Notes: generated from the sequence alone by a model not told the origin. Shown: positions 25,190-35,557, counted from the first letter of the stretch. The stretch is DNA of 41,058 bases from Acidobacteriota bacterium (GCA_028876365.1 JAGWRZ010000048.1:1-41058); one strand, 5' to 3'. Made by a program: numbers and translations.

Positions 25190-26169
25190 GGCGTCGGCCT
25201 CCAGATGTGCGTGCCCCACCACGTCGGGCCGACCTGGTCGTCGAAGGTTCCCTTCGCGCGCAGGTAGCCCTTCGCGTCGATCGCGAGCGGCAGCATCGGC
25301 AGGCGCCGACCCGCCGGCCCGAAGAGGACGCTGCCGCCGTCCGCGGGGTCGAACGTCGAGTAGTGGCAAGGGCAGACGAGCGCCGGGCGCGGCTCGTCCG
25401 GCTGGAAGAGCGGCGCGCGGTACATCGAGATCGCGCAACCCGCGTGCGTGCAGATCTTCGAGTACGCGACGATGCCGTCGGCCGCGTAGCCGGCGAGCTC
25501 GGGCGGCAGGCGCAGCCGGCTCTTCGGAAGGCGGACGAGCACGATCGGCGCGCCGAGGTCCTCCCGGGACTGGAGCGTCGAGCCCTCCGGGAACGCGGTG
25601 TAGAAGTCGTTCTCCTCGATGTCGGACGCGCGGTACGGGCGCGACCCCTCGTCGACGAGGCGCCTCCCCTTGCGCCAGGGCGTGCCGCGGAAGTACTTCG
25701 TCTGGAAGAGCGGCCCGAACGAGAGCGCGGGCGTCAGCGCGGCGAGGCCCAGCGTTCCGCCGGCCGCACCGACGCCGAGCTTGAACAGCCGGCGCCGGGT
25801 GATCCGCTCGCCGGACTCCTCGACGAGCTCGACGACGAGCTCCTGCTCGCCCGGGTGCTCGTCCGGCGGATACGGCTCGACGAGCTCTTCGGTGACGACG
25901 AGCTTCTTGCCGACGATGATGAGCGCCCCGGCGATCGAGAGCAGGCTGAGACCGAGCGCGGCACCCAGGAGCTGCGTCTGATCGGGCAGCGAGCTCACGG
26001 CGTACACGACGATGAACCCGACGCCGAGCAGGGCGGCGAGGAAGAGGAGCGCGACGGCGGCCGCCTCCGCGCCCGGGTTCGGGGGCGCCGTCGGCAGGAC
26101 GCGCGGGGTCCTCCTCGCGTGCCCACGGCCGAGCAGCAGCACGATCGCTGCGGTGAGGTACTTACGCAC
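25186..26169 (-). CDS. qcrA: Rieske iron-sulfur subunit, actinobacterial three-helix type
   Basis: 327 aa from GTG 26169, overlapping the qcrC stop by 8 nt. Two N-terminal TM helices (about 36-58 and 67-86) precede a third at about 130-150 headed by a twin-arginine-like RRRLFKLG, the arrangement known from actinobacterial QcrA. The 2Fe-2S site is CTHAGC (240-245) and CPCHYS (266-271). It accepts electrons from menaquinol at QcrB and gives them to the cytochrome c of QcrC. Confidence 0.94.
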   Translation of the reverse strand: MRKYLTAAIVLLLGRGHARRTPRVLPTAPPNPGAEAAAVALLFLAALLGVGFIVVYAVSSLPDQTQLLGAALGLSLLSIAGALIIVGKKLVVTEELVEPYPPDEHPGEQELVVELVEESGERITRRRLFKLGVGAAGGTLGLAALTPALSFGPLFQTKYFRGTPWRKGRRLVDEGSRPYRASDIEENDFYTAFPEGSTLQSREDLGAPIVLVRLPKSRLRLPPELAGYAADGIVAYSKICTHAGCAISMYRAPLFQPDEPRPALVCPCHYSTFDPADGGSVLFGPAGRRLPMLPLAIDAKGYLRAKGTFDDQVGPTWWGTHIWRPTP

Positions 26170-26899
26170 GCTTGAGCCTCTTTCCCACGACGACGCAGAG
26201 GGCGACGAGCAGCGCGGCGGCTAGGAACCACGTGACGAGCCCTTCGGGCACCGGGCCGATGTCGCCGATCGCCCAGCCGCCGCGATTGTCGGGGTGCTTG
26301 ATCCAGTCGACGTAGCGGACGATCGAGTTCAACTGCGTGTTCGTGATCGCCGTCTCCGAGAACTTCGGCATGACGTAGGGGCCGATCCGCACGGCCTCTG
26401 CGATCTGCACGTCGGTCGCGTCGTCGAGCGCCGGGGGCAGCGCCCCCGTGACGACGCCGCCCTGCGCGACGACCTGGTGGCAGCCGGCGCAGTGGTCCGT
26501 GAAGAGGTGCAGTCCCTCCGCGAGATTGCCGAGCTGCGGCTGCGGCCGCGGGATCGCCGGGCCGCTCCCGAGCGAGGCGATGTACGCGACGAGGTCGCGG
26601 ATCTCCAGATCGCTGAAGAGAACGCGACTGCGCCGCGGCTGGTCACCGATGCGATGGAGCGGCATGTAACCGGTGCGGAGGTAGAAGTCGGCGGCGAGCG
26701 CGCCGACGCCGCGGAGCGAGGGGCCCCGCGCGCTCTGCTGCTCCTGGATCCTCTGCGGCGCGCCGCCGATCGTTCGCGCCTGCGCGACGCCTTCGCCGTT
26801 GGCGCCGTGGCACGAGATGCAGTACTGGCCGTACAGCTGCTTCCCCTGCCCGGTGGAGAGCGCCGCGATCGCGACCGCGAGTGCCACGTGCGCCGTCAC
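26162..26899 (-). CDS. qcrC: Diheme cytochrome c subunit of the bc complex
   Basis: 245 aa from GTG 26899, overlapping the preceding stop by 4 nt. A short N-terminal hydrophobic signal leads to two cytochrome c domains with CISCH and CAGCH heme sites and a C-terminal TM anchor (LVTWFLAAALLVALCVVVGKRLKRA). This is the diheme QcrC architecture that links the bc complex directly to the oxidase without a soluble cytochrome c. The downstream order qcrC-qcrA-qcrB matches actinobacterial operons. Confidence 0.93.
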   Translation of the reverse strand: MTAHVALAVAIAALSTGQGKQLYGQYCISCHGANGEGVAQARTIGGAPQRIQEQQSARGPSLRGVGALAADFYLRTGYMPLHRIGDQPRRSRVLFSDLEIRDLVAYIASLGSGPAIPRPQPQLGNLAEGLHLFTDHCAGCHQVVAQGGVVTGALPPALDDATDVQIAEAVRIGPYVMPKFSETAITNTQLNSIVRYVDWIKHPDNRGGWAIGDIGPVPEGLVTWFLAAALLVALCVVVGKRLKRA

Positions 26900-27252
26900 T
26901 GGCGGCACCCGACCTCGACGATCGAGGCGAGCCCGTCGAGCAGGACGATGACGAGATAGATGAGGTTCGTCGTCATCGCCGCTATCGCGATGAGGCGCAC
27001 GCGCCCCACCGGCGGCGGGCTCGCGTAGCTGGCGTCGCGGGTGCGGCGGAATGCGACGACGGCGGCCGTCTCGGAGGCGAGGATGAGGAGGCTCGCGACG
27101 ACGAGGAGCGTGATCTGCCAGGTTCGGACGGAGATGCCCCAGGAGAGAGTCGCCGCGCTGCAGCCCGCCTGAGCCACCGCCTGGCCGACGAGATGCTGGC
27201 CGAACCACGCCGCGGGCGCGACGAAGAAGCCGATCCACGGGAGCGCTTTCAC
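26896..27252 (-). CDS. Small three-TM membrane protein between oxidase and bc genes
   Basis: 118 aa from GTG 27252, overlapping both neighbours by 4 nt. Three hydrophobic helices: ALPWIGFFVAPAAWFGQHLVG, ITLLVVASLLILASETAAVVAF and LIAIAAMTTNLIYLVIVLLDGLASIV. It has two cysteines, one near each end. Its position suggests a small accessory subunit of the oxidase or supercomplex, comparable to subunit IV in other caa3 clusters, but no clear sequence family is recognised. Confidence 0.7.
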   Translation of the reverse strand: MKALPWIGFFVAPAAWFGQHLVGQAVAQAGCSAATLSWGISVRTWQITLLVVASLLILASETAAVVAFRRTRDASYASPPPVGRVRLIAIAAMTTNLIYLVIVLLDGLASIVEVGCRQ

Positions 27253-29648
27253 GTGACGTTCACCGCCGTGAGCGTTCCGATGACGAGGACCGTCAGGACG
27301 TTGACGAAGTGCCAGTACCAGGCGATCCCCGTCGCCGCGCCCTTGCGCATCGTCGAGAGCAGCCATGCGGTCAGGAGCATCCCGACGAGCACGTGCGCGT
27401 GATCCGCTCCGAGCAGCACGTAGTAGATCGAGGAGTAGGCGTTGCGTGTGACGGCGAAGGTCTCGAGCTGGTTCCGGTAGTCGTAGACCTCGAACGCGAA
27501 GTAGCCCGACTGGACGATGAGCGCCGCGAGAAGGAAGGCTCGCGCGGCCGAGCCGCGGCCCGCCTTGATCGCGCGCGCGGCGAGATGCATGGGAACGCTC
27601 GTCACGAGCAGCACGCCGGCGAGGACGAGCGGAACGACGACCTTCGGCTCCGGGATCCCGTGCGGCGGCCAGTGAGGTACGCGCAGCCGCAGGTACCAGA
27701 AGGTCGCGATGAAGCAGCCCATCAGCGTCGCCTCGCTCGCGATCACCATCGCCATGCCCCACCACTGCCACGACTGCCCCGAAGCCGGCGCTTTCCAGTG
27801 CCATGCGATCAGCACGAGCCCGGAGAGAACGACGCAACCGCCGGCGACGGCGTACTTGTTCAGCACGAGCGACGTGAAGAGAAGCGCGAGGCAGAGCGCG
27901 AGCACGGGTGGCCATGCCGACGAGTGCGGCATGTCGATGATCTCGCCGAGGCGGGCGTCGACCGCGCTCGAGATCGGCTGCTGATGGCCCTCGTCCAGCA
28001 CCATCGTGGCGCCGTCGGACGCATCCCACAGCGGGTACGCGCTCCGCACCGTCGGGATGACGGCGAAGTTGTAGTCCGCCGGCGGCGAGCTCGTCGCCCA
28101 TTCGAGCGTCGGCGCCTTCCACGGGTCGGTCTCGGCGGGCGCGCCGCGGAGCCGGCTGAGCACGAGGTTGCCGAACAGGACGAGGATCCCGATGGCAGTG
28201 AGATACGCGCCGGCGGTCTCTGCGGCGTTGTACCAGTCCCAGCCCATGCCGGACGGGTACGTGTAGATCTGCCGCGGCATCCCCAGCAGGCCGACGATGT
28301 ACATCGGGAAGAAGAGGAGGTTCGTCCCGGCGAAGATGATCCAGAAGCTGATCTGCCCGGGCCGCTCGAAGTAGAGCTTCCCCGTCAGCTTGGGGAACCA
28401 GTAGTACATGCCGGCGAAGATCGGGAAGACCGCGGCGCCGAAGATGATGTAGTGGAAGTGCGCGATGACGAAATACGTGTCGTGCACCTGCTGGTCGAAC
28501 GGGATGGCGATGAACATGAGCCCGGTCAGGCCGCCGTTCACGAACATGAAGATGAACCCCGCGATGAAGAGCAGAGGCGTCCTGAAGCGCGGCATTCCGG
28601 TGATGAGCGAGCTGCACCACGAGAACACCTGGATCGCCGACGGGATGACGACCATCGCGGTCGCCGCGGCGAAGAAGACGAGGCTGATCGTCGGAATGCC
28701 GGTGACGAACATGTGGTGCGCCCAGACGCCGAAGCCGATGAAGACCACGAGAATCTCCGCGATGGCGACGAGCGGGTACGCGACGATCTTCCGTTGCGTG
28801 AACGCGGGGATGATCGCGGTCGCGATGCCGAACGCGGGCACGATGAGGATGTAGACCTCCGGGTGGCCGAAGAACCAGAACAGGTGCTGCCACAGGAGAT
28901 CGGAGCCGCCGAGGGAGACATCGAAGAAGTGCGTCCCGATGTTCCGGTCGAGGAACAGGAAGATGCAATCGGCCGTGAGCGCGGGCAGCGCGAACAGCAG
29001 GCCGAACGACGCTGCGAGGAACGCATAGCAGAACGTCGGCATGCGGTTGAAGGACATGCCGGGCGCACGCAGCTTCAGCATCGTCACGATGAGGTTCGCC
29101 GAGGTCAGCGCCGACGCCAGGCCGTTGAAGATGAGCGACAAGGCGTAGAAGTCGCCGCCGAGCGAGGGGTCGTAGGCCTTCGTCGTGAGCGGTGTGAAGC
29201 CGAACCACGCGCCGTTCGGCCCGTTCTTCGAGGCGAAGCCGATGTACAGGAAGAGCCCGGACGCGAGGAACACCCAGTAGCTGAGCGCGTTCATGCGCGG
29301 GAACGCCATGTCCCGTGCGCCGATCATGAGCGGCACGAGGTAGTTGCCGAACGCCCCCGTCGACATCGGGATGATGAAGAAGAAGATCATCGTGATGCCG
29401 TGCATGGTGAAGACCTGGTCGTACTCGGCCGGCCCTAGGACGTTGTTGTTCGGGACGACGAGCTGTGTGCGCATGAACATGGCCTCGGTGCCGCCGGCGC
29501 CGAAGAACAGCAGCGTCGTCCAGAAGTAGAGAATCCCGATCCGCTTGTGGTCGGTCGTCGTCAGCCAGCCGAGGATGCCGGGCTTCGATCGCCACTGCCG
29601 CTCGAGCCGCGAGACGCGCTCCGGCGAGGGAAGCTCGACCGTCGCCAT
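27249..29648 (-). CDS. ctaD: caa3-type cytochrome c oxidase, fused subunits I and III
   Basis: 799 aa. Subunit I occupies about 1-545 and subunit III about 580-799 (YFAFEVYDYRNQ...GADHAHVLVGMLL), a fusion known from Thermus-type caa3 oxidases. Heme a ligands are His83 and His399, the heme a3 ligand His397, and the CuB ligands His262, His311 and His312, with Tyr266 and Glu264 (GHPEVY) present. The D pathway Asp113, Asn102 and Asn120 are kept. The K-pathway Lys is replaced by Gln340 (IPSAIQVFSW), confirmed by its spacing of 28 from His312. The ATG shares one base with the ctaC stop (TAATG). Confidence 0.95.
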   Translation of the reverse strand: MATVELPSPERVSRLERQWRSKPGILGWLTTTDHKRIGILYFWTTLLFFGAGGTEAMFMRTQLVVPNNNVLGPAEYDQVFTMHGITMIFFFIIPMSTGAFGNYLVPLMIGARDMAFPRMNALSYWVFLASGLFLYIGFASKNGPNGAWFGFTPLTTKAYDPSLGGDFYALSLIFNGLASALTSANLIVTMLKLRAPGMSFNRMPTFCYAFLAASFGLLFALPALTADCIFLFLDRNIGTHFFDVSLGGSDLLWQHLFWFFGHPEVYILIVPAFGIATAIIPAFTQRKIVAYPLVAIAEILVVFIGFGVWAHHMFVTGIPTISLVFFAAATAMVVIPSAIQVFSWCSSLITGMPRFRTPLLFIAGFIFMFVNGGLTGLMFIAIPFDQQVHDTYFVIAHFHYIIFGAAVFPIFAGMYYWFPKLTGKLYFERPGQISFWIIFAGTNLLFFPMYIVGLLGMPRQIYTYPSGMGWDWYNAAETAGAYLTAIGILVLFGNLVLSRLRGAPAETDPWKAPTLEWATSSPPADYNFAVIPTVRSAYPLWDASDGATMVLDEGHQQPISSAVDARLGEIIDMPHSSAWPPVLALCLALLFTSLVLNKYAVAGGCVVLSGLVLIAWHWKAPASGQSWQWWGMAMVIASEATLMGCFIATFWYLRLRVPHWPPHGIPEPKVVVPLVLAGVLLVTSVPMHLAARAIKAGRGSAARAFLLAALIVQSGYFAFEVYDYRNQLETFAVTRNAYSSIYYVLLGADHAHVLVGMLLTAWLLSTMRKGAATGIAWYWHFVNVLTVLVIGTLTAVNVT

Positions 29649-30628
29649 TACTTGAGCGTCTCCAGATAGGCGACGAGCTCCCGCAGCTTCGCTCCGCCGA
29701 GCGCGACGTTCGGCATCTGGTTACCCGGCTTGATCGACTGCGAGGAGGTGATCCAGCGCGCGAGCTCGGCGGGCGTGTTCGGGATCGTCACGCCACCGAG
29801 AGTCGTGCGCGATGCGATGTGCGTCAGGTCGGGCCCGACATGCGCGTTCGCGGGTGTGCCGCGGATCGCATGGCAGCTCGAGCACGGCCCCTGCATGAAG
29901 ACGCGCTCGCCGGGCGAGGCGGTGGCGCGCGCCGGCGCGGACTGCCGTGCGAGCCATTGGCGGAACGCCGCCGGCGTATCCGCGAAGACGAGGAATCCCA
30001 TGTGCGCGTGCTGCAGGCCGCAGTACTGGTTGCACTCCCCGCGGAAGACCCCCGGATGATCCGCGTACAGCTCGACCGCGTTGTCCTGGCCCGGGATCGC
30101 GTCCATCTTCCGGTTCAGCTCCGGCACCCAGAAGCTGTGGATGACATCCGCGCTCCGGACCTGGACGAGGACCGTGGTTCGGGCCGGGATGTGCAGCTCG
30201 TCCGCGGTCACCGCCGGCGTGCCGGGATAGTCGAACTCCCAATACCAGAGGTGGCCGACCGCGCGGACGGTGAGCTTCGTGCCCGCCGCAGCCGCCGCGG
30301 GCGTCTCGGTGCCGCGGATGACGAAGATGTCGGCGACGACGAAGAGCGTCACGAGGCCTGCGACCATGACGCCGACACCGAGGGTCAGGATCACGATCCA
30401 TCCGGCGCGCTCGCCCGGTTCGCGGCCGGGGCCCATCGAGCGCCGGCGGACGTACGCCGCGACGAGAAGCGCGGTGACGAACGCGAGGCCGAACGAGCAG
30501 CCGCCGAGCATCCACCACCAGAGGCTCGCCACATCGCTCGCACCCGGGCCCGCGGGGTGGAGGATGTCGGTCTGCGAGCCGCAGCCTGCGAGCAGCAAGA
30601 CCGGAGCGAGACCGGCAAGTTTCGGCAA
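29648..30628 (-). CDS. ctaC: caa3 oxidase subunit II with fused C-terminal cytochrome c
   Basis: 326 aa. A lipobox LLAGC (Cys16) is followed by two TM helices (about 36-60 and 76-103) and a CuA domain with His164, Cys199, Cys203, His207 and Met210 (GECNQYCGLQHAHM). A cytochrome c domain is fused at the C-terminus: heme site CSSCH (249-253) and likely axial Met305. The TTG at 30628 is the only start that leaves a proper lipoprotein signal. It opens the respiratory operon and is divergent from ctaG with only 27 bp between start codons. Confidence 0.93.
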   Translation of the reverse strand: MPKLAGLAPVLLLAGCGSQTDILHPAGPGASDVASLWWWMLGGCSFGLAFVTALLVAAYVRRRSMGPGREPGERAGWIVILTLGVGVMVAGLVTLFVVADIFVIRGTETPAAAAAGTKLTVRAVGHLWYWEFDYPGTPAVTADELHIPARTTVLVQVRSADVIHSFWVPELNRKMDAIPGQDNAVELYADHPGVFRGECNQYCGLQHAHMGFLVFADTPAAFRQWLARQSAPARATASPGERVFMQGPCSSCHAIRGTPANAHVGPDLTHIASRTTLGGVTIPNTPAELARWITSSQSIKPGNQMPNVALGGAKLRELVAYLETLK

Positions 30629-30668
30629 CCCATCGGTCGGCTACCCGGGAGGTACGTGCCGAAACTTG
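30617..30668. repeat. Inverted repeat spanning the divergent ctaC and ctaG starts
   Basis: CAAGTTTCGGC at 30617-30627 and GCCGAAACTTG at 30658-30668 are perfect 11-nt inverted copies. They lie at the first codons of the two divergent genes, so both proteins begin with P-K-L. The 27-bp gap holds TA-containing -10-like boxes in both directions sharing the same TA at 30642-30643. It may be an operator or a small inverted duplication. Confidence 0.5.
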
Positions 30669-31483
30669 AGCCGTCCCAGCTCGTGCCGATCGTCTTCGGG
30701 GCGGCGCTGTACGGGCGACGGGCGTGGGCCCTGCGGCGCCGCGGGCGGCCGGTCCCGTCCTGGAAGATCGGGTGCTTCGCCGGGGCGCTCCTCGTCCTCC
30801 TCGTCGCGCTCGCATCTCCGATCGACACGATCGGCGAGACGCGCCTCTTCTGGATGCACATGGTGCAGCACGTCCTCATCGGGGACGTGGCGCCGTTCCT
30901 CGCCGTGCTCGGGCTGAGCGGGCCGCTTCTGCGGCCCGTGCTCGCGCTACCGGGCGTGTACCGCCTGCGCGTCCTGACCCATCCCTTCGTGGCGCTCCCG
31001 CTGTGGGCCGCCGACCTCGTCGTCTGGCACGTCCCGTGGTTCTACGACGCGGCGCTCGCGGATCCGGCGGTGCACGCGCTGCAGCATGCGCTGTTCTTCA
31101 CCGGCGGCGCGATCGCGTGGGCGACGCTCTTCGAGCTCCTGCCGGAGCCGCGCTGGTTCGGCATCGGCGCGCGCGCCGCGTACCTGGCGGGGATGTGGTT
31201 TGTCTCGCTCGGGCTGTCCTCCGTCTTTCTCTGGTCGAGCCGTCCGTTCTACGAGCCGTACGTGCGTGCCCCGCGCTCGTGGGGGTTCTCGCCTCTCTCC
31301 GACCAGCGTCTCGGCGGCGGCGTGATGCTGCTCGAGGGAAGCCTGGTCATGCTCGGCGTCCTCATCTGGCTCGGCGTGCGCTCGTTCGCCGAGGCGGAGG
31401 CGAGGCAGCGGACGCTCGAAAGTCGTGACACCGACGACCGGGTACCTGGTACCGGTCTCCGCGATGCCCCTCGGTCTGCGTGA
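30656..31483 (+). CDS. ctaG: caa3-type oxidase assembly factor (CtaG_Cox family)
   Basis: 275 aa, about seven TM helices. Conserved features of the CtaG/YppD-like family: RGRPVPSWKIGCF, FWMHMVQHVLIGDVAPFL with metal-site-type histidines, and WHVPWFYDAAL...HALQHALFFTGG. It is thought to help insert copper into caa3 oxidase. GTG 30656 follows GGGAGG by 3 nt. The last 13 codons are encoded by the palindromic repeat at 31442, giving an unrelated C-terminal tail (VPGTGLRDAPRSA). Confidence 0.88.
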   Translation: MPKLEPSQLVPIVFGAALYGRRAWALRRRGRPVPSWKIGCFAGALLVLLVALASPIDTIGETRLFWMHMVQHVLIGDVAPFLAVLGLSGPLLRPVLALPGVYRLRVLTHPFVALPLWAADLVVWHVPWFYDAALADPAVHALQHALFFTGGAIAWATLFELLPEPRWFGIGARAAYLAGMWFVSLGLSSVFLWSSRPFYEPYVRAPRSWGFSPLSDQRLGGGVMLLEGSLVMLGVLIWLGVRSFAEAEARQRTLESRDTDDRVPGTGLRDAPRSA

Positions 31484-31505
31484 GGCCGGTACCAGCTACG
31501 CGTAC
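31442..31505. repeat. Palindromic repeat element, copy 2
   Basis: CTGGTACCGG (31446-31455) and CCGGTACCAG (31486-31495) are perfect inverted 10-mers about 30 nt apart. The reverse complement of 31484-31505 matches 20684-20705 at 20 of 22 positions. In addition, CGTGACAC followed by 10 nt and GTACCTGGTACCGG is identical at 31424-31455 and 20672-20703. Like copy 1 it sits at a convergent gene end, here reaching into the ctaG coding region. Confidence 0.65.
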
Positions 31506-31521
31506 GAAAGCGTCGGCGGTT

Positions 31522-32079
31522 CTACACGTAGCCGAGCTCGAAGAAGCGTCCCTCGTGCGCCATCGCCTGCTCCCGCGAGAGGCCGCGCGCCGAATGCGGG
31601 ACGGCGCCGATCGCGTCGGCGAAGCGCGTGATCATCTCGAATCCGGCCTGCACGTCGGCGGCGTCGCGCAGCGCCTGCTTCGAGACGCCGGCCGCGAGCG
31701 CGCGCGCCGGGTCGAGCGTCGCGAGGAAGTGCAACGTGGAGCGAAGCGGCTCGTCGATCGGAGCCGTCTCGTAGTCGTCGAGCACTGCGTCGACCATCGC
31801 GGTGCCTCCGAATGCGTACGACGCGACCGCGCCGTGCGCCTCCGTTCAGAACGGGCACTGGTTGAGCTTCGACACGAATGCGGCAAGGAGCTCGCGCTCG
31901 GCCTCGCTCCACTCCGACGGCCCCTTCATCACCTCCTGGAAGTACCGGGAGACGGGCTCCCCGAAGAGCTCTGGCCTGTAGCGCAACGCGCGCGAGATGT
32001 CGGACACGTATCCATCGCGCGCCTCGAGCTCCGCGATCTGCGCGCGCGCCTCCTCCGAGTGCGCAAGGTCAACCCGCAT
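31522..32079 (-). CDS. Selenocysteine-containing AhpD/carboxymuconolactone-decarboxylase-like protein
   Basis: 185 aa when the in-frame UGA at 31846-31848 is read as selenocysteine (U78). Upstream part: [20 protein letters not shown]... and FVSKLNQCPF; downstream in the same frame: TEAHGAVASYAFGG and a helical C-terminus ending FFELGYV. C75-P-F-U78-T-E-A-H82 is the AhpD-family CxxC-x3-H redox motif with the second Cys replaced by Sec, and the 'peroxidase-related' subgroup keeps the preceding KLNQC. A SECIS-type hairpin begins 10 nt after the UGA. It should be a peroxidase/thiol-redox enzyme. The start ATG 32079 overlaps the preceding small gene by 11 nt. Standard callers would report two fragments. 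Confidence 0.85.
31818..31835 (-). promoter_or_regulatory. Predicted bacterial SECIS element of the AhpD-like gene
   Basis: Counting from the base after UGA, nt 11-17 (ACGGCGC) pair with nt 22-28 (GCGUCGU) in a 7-bp stem including one G-U, closing a GGUC loop at 18-21. E. coli fdhF has its GGUCU loop at 19-23 after UGA, so position and loop sequence agree. Confidence 0.75.
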
Positions 32080-32279
32080 CGATCGCCTCGTACGCTCGCC
32101 GGCGCTTCTCGTCCGCCGCTGCAAACGCGACCGGAAGCACCGCCTCGTACAGCTCGTCGGCCGAGAGGCCCGCGACGTCTCCATCCGCGACCGTCCACGC
32201 TGCGTCCCGCACCTTCTCGAGCAGCGGCGTCATCTCGCCGGCGGGCCCTGCGGCCTCGCCGACTGCGCGCCAGAGCTCG

Positions 32280-32293
<14 letters not shown>
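32069..32293 (-). CDS. Small helical protein, resembles the helical half of CMD-type proteins
   Basis: 74 aa from TTG 32293, which lies 14 nt inside the end of the aconitase gene; an alternative ATG at 32233 would give 54 aa. [48 protein letters not shown] resembles the helix pair found in short carboxymuconolactone-decarboxylase relatives encoded beside larger ones. No cysteine is present, so it is not itself a peroxidase. Its overlap with both neighbours suggests coupled synthesis, perhaps as partner of the selenoprotein. Confidence 0.6.
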
Positions 32294-34929
<2,636 letters not shown>

Positions 34930-34934
<5 letters not shown>

Positions 34935-34957
34935 GCCTCCCAGTCTAGAGGCGTGGC
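34930..34957. promoter_or_regulatory. Palindrome enclosing the acnA -10 box and start codon
   Basis: GCCACGCCTC (34930-34939) and GAGGCGTGGC (34948-34957) are perfect 10-bp arms around an 8-bp centre that holds the -10 box TAGACT (minus strand, 34942-34947). The GTG of acnA is inside one arm. A dimeric repressor bound here would block RNA polymerase. As RNA, only one arm would be transcribed from a leaderless start, which argues for a DNA operator rather than a hairpin. Confidence 0.55.
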
Positions 34958-35006
34958 ATCAGCTCTCGGGCCGCTTCGGCGTACCTCTCGATCATCGTCA
35001 GGTACG

Positions 35007-35031
35007 GCGCGCCGCCGGGTTGGCGGCGCGC
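35007..35031 (-). terminator. GC-rich terminator-like hairpin downstream of the DUF892 gene
   Basis: Perfect 10-bp arms GCGCGCCGCC and GGCGGCGCGC with a 5-nt loop, 14 nt beyond the DUF892 stop. It has no U-run, as is common in high-GC actinobacteria. The gap 34958-35044 shows no gene. Confidence 0.5.
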
Positions 35032-35044
35032 ACGTCTCCGGAGG

Positions 35045-35551
35045 CTACTTCGCCTTCTCGTTGAGGCCCGACTTCATCATCCCGCCGGTCGCGATCTTCG
35101 TGAGGAGCTTGTCGGCGTCGCTCTCCTCGTCCAGCGTCTGGTCGAGCAGGTCCTTCGCGTCGTCGTGGCCGAGCTCGCCCGCGAGCGTCCGCGCGGTTCC
35201 GTAGGCCGCGATCTCGTAGTGCTCGACCCGCTGCGCCGCCGCGACGAGCGCGGCGTCCTTCGCGGCCGGGTCGCCCCCGCCCGTCTCGACGATCTCCTCG
35301 CCCTCCTCGATGAGGCCCTTCATCGCCTTGCACTCCTCGTCGCTCCGGCGCCGGCCGAGCTGGCCGAAGATCTCCTGGATGCGGTCGCGGTGGTCCCGCG
35401 TCTCCTGCAGATGGTGCTCGAACGCCTGCTTCAGCTCCTCGGTCGAGGCCGCCTTCGCCATCTTGGGCAGCGCTTCGACGAGCTGGTCCTCGGCGCTGTA
35501 CAGGTCGTTCAACTGGTGGACGAAGACGTCCTCCAGCGAGTCGAGCTTCAT
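35045..35551 (-). CDS. DUF892/YciF-like ferritin-fold stress protein
   Basis: 168 aa. MKLDSLEDVFVHQLNDLYSAEDQLVEALPKMAKAA and FEHHLQETRDHRDRIQEIFGQLG followed by KGLIEEGEEIV and AAQRVEHYEIAAYGTARTLAGELG give the YciF four-helix pattern with Glu/His residues at the expected diiron positions. YciE/YciF proteins are stress-induced and may store or react with metals or oxidants. AAGGGGG lies 6 nt before the ATG but is inside a possible hairpin (35558-35580). It is downstream of the fdh genes on the same strand, with a 109-bp gap that holds no other gene. Confidence 0.88.
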   Translation of the reverse strand: MKLDSLEDVFVHQLNDLYSAEDQLVEALPKMAKAASTEELKQAFEHHLQETRDHRDRIQEIFGQLGRRRSDEECKAMKGLIEEGEEIVETGGGDPAAKDAALVAAAQRVEHYEIAAYGTARTLAGELGHDDAKDLLDQTLDEESDADKLLTKIATGGMMKSGLNEKAK

Positions 35552-35557
35552 GCGGAC

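Noticed and set aside
31522-32079. Interpretation of the AhpD-like gene as a pseudogene split by a nonsense mutation
   Set aside because: Frame is kept across the UGA, the codon falls on the redox cysteine position, the following His is conserved, and a SECIS-like hairpin follows.
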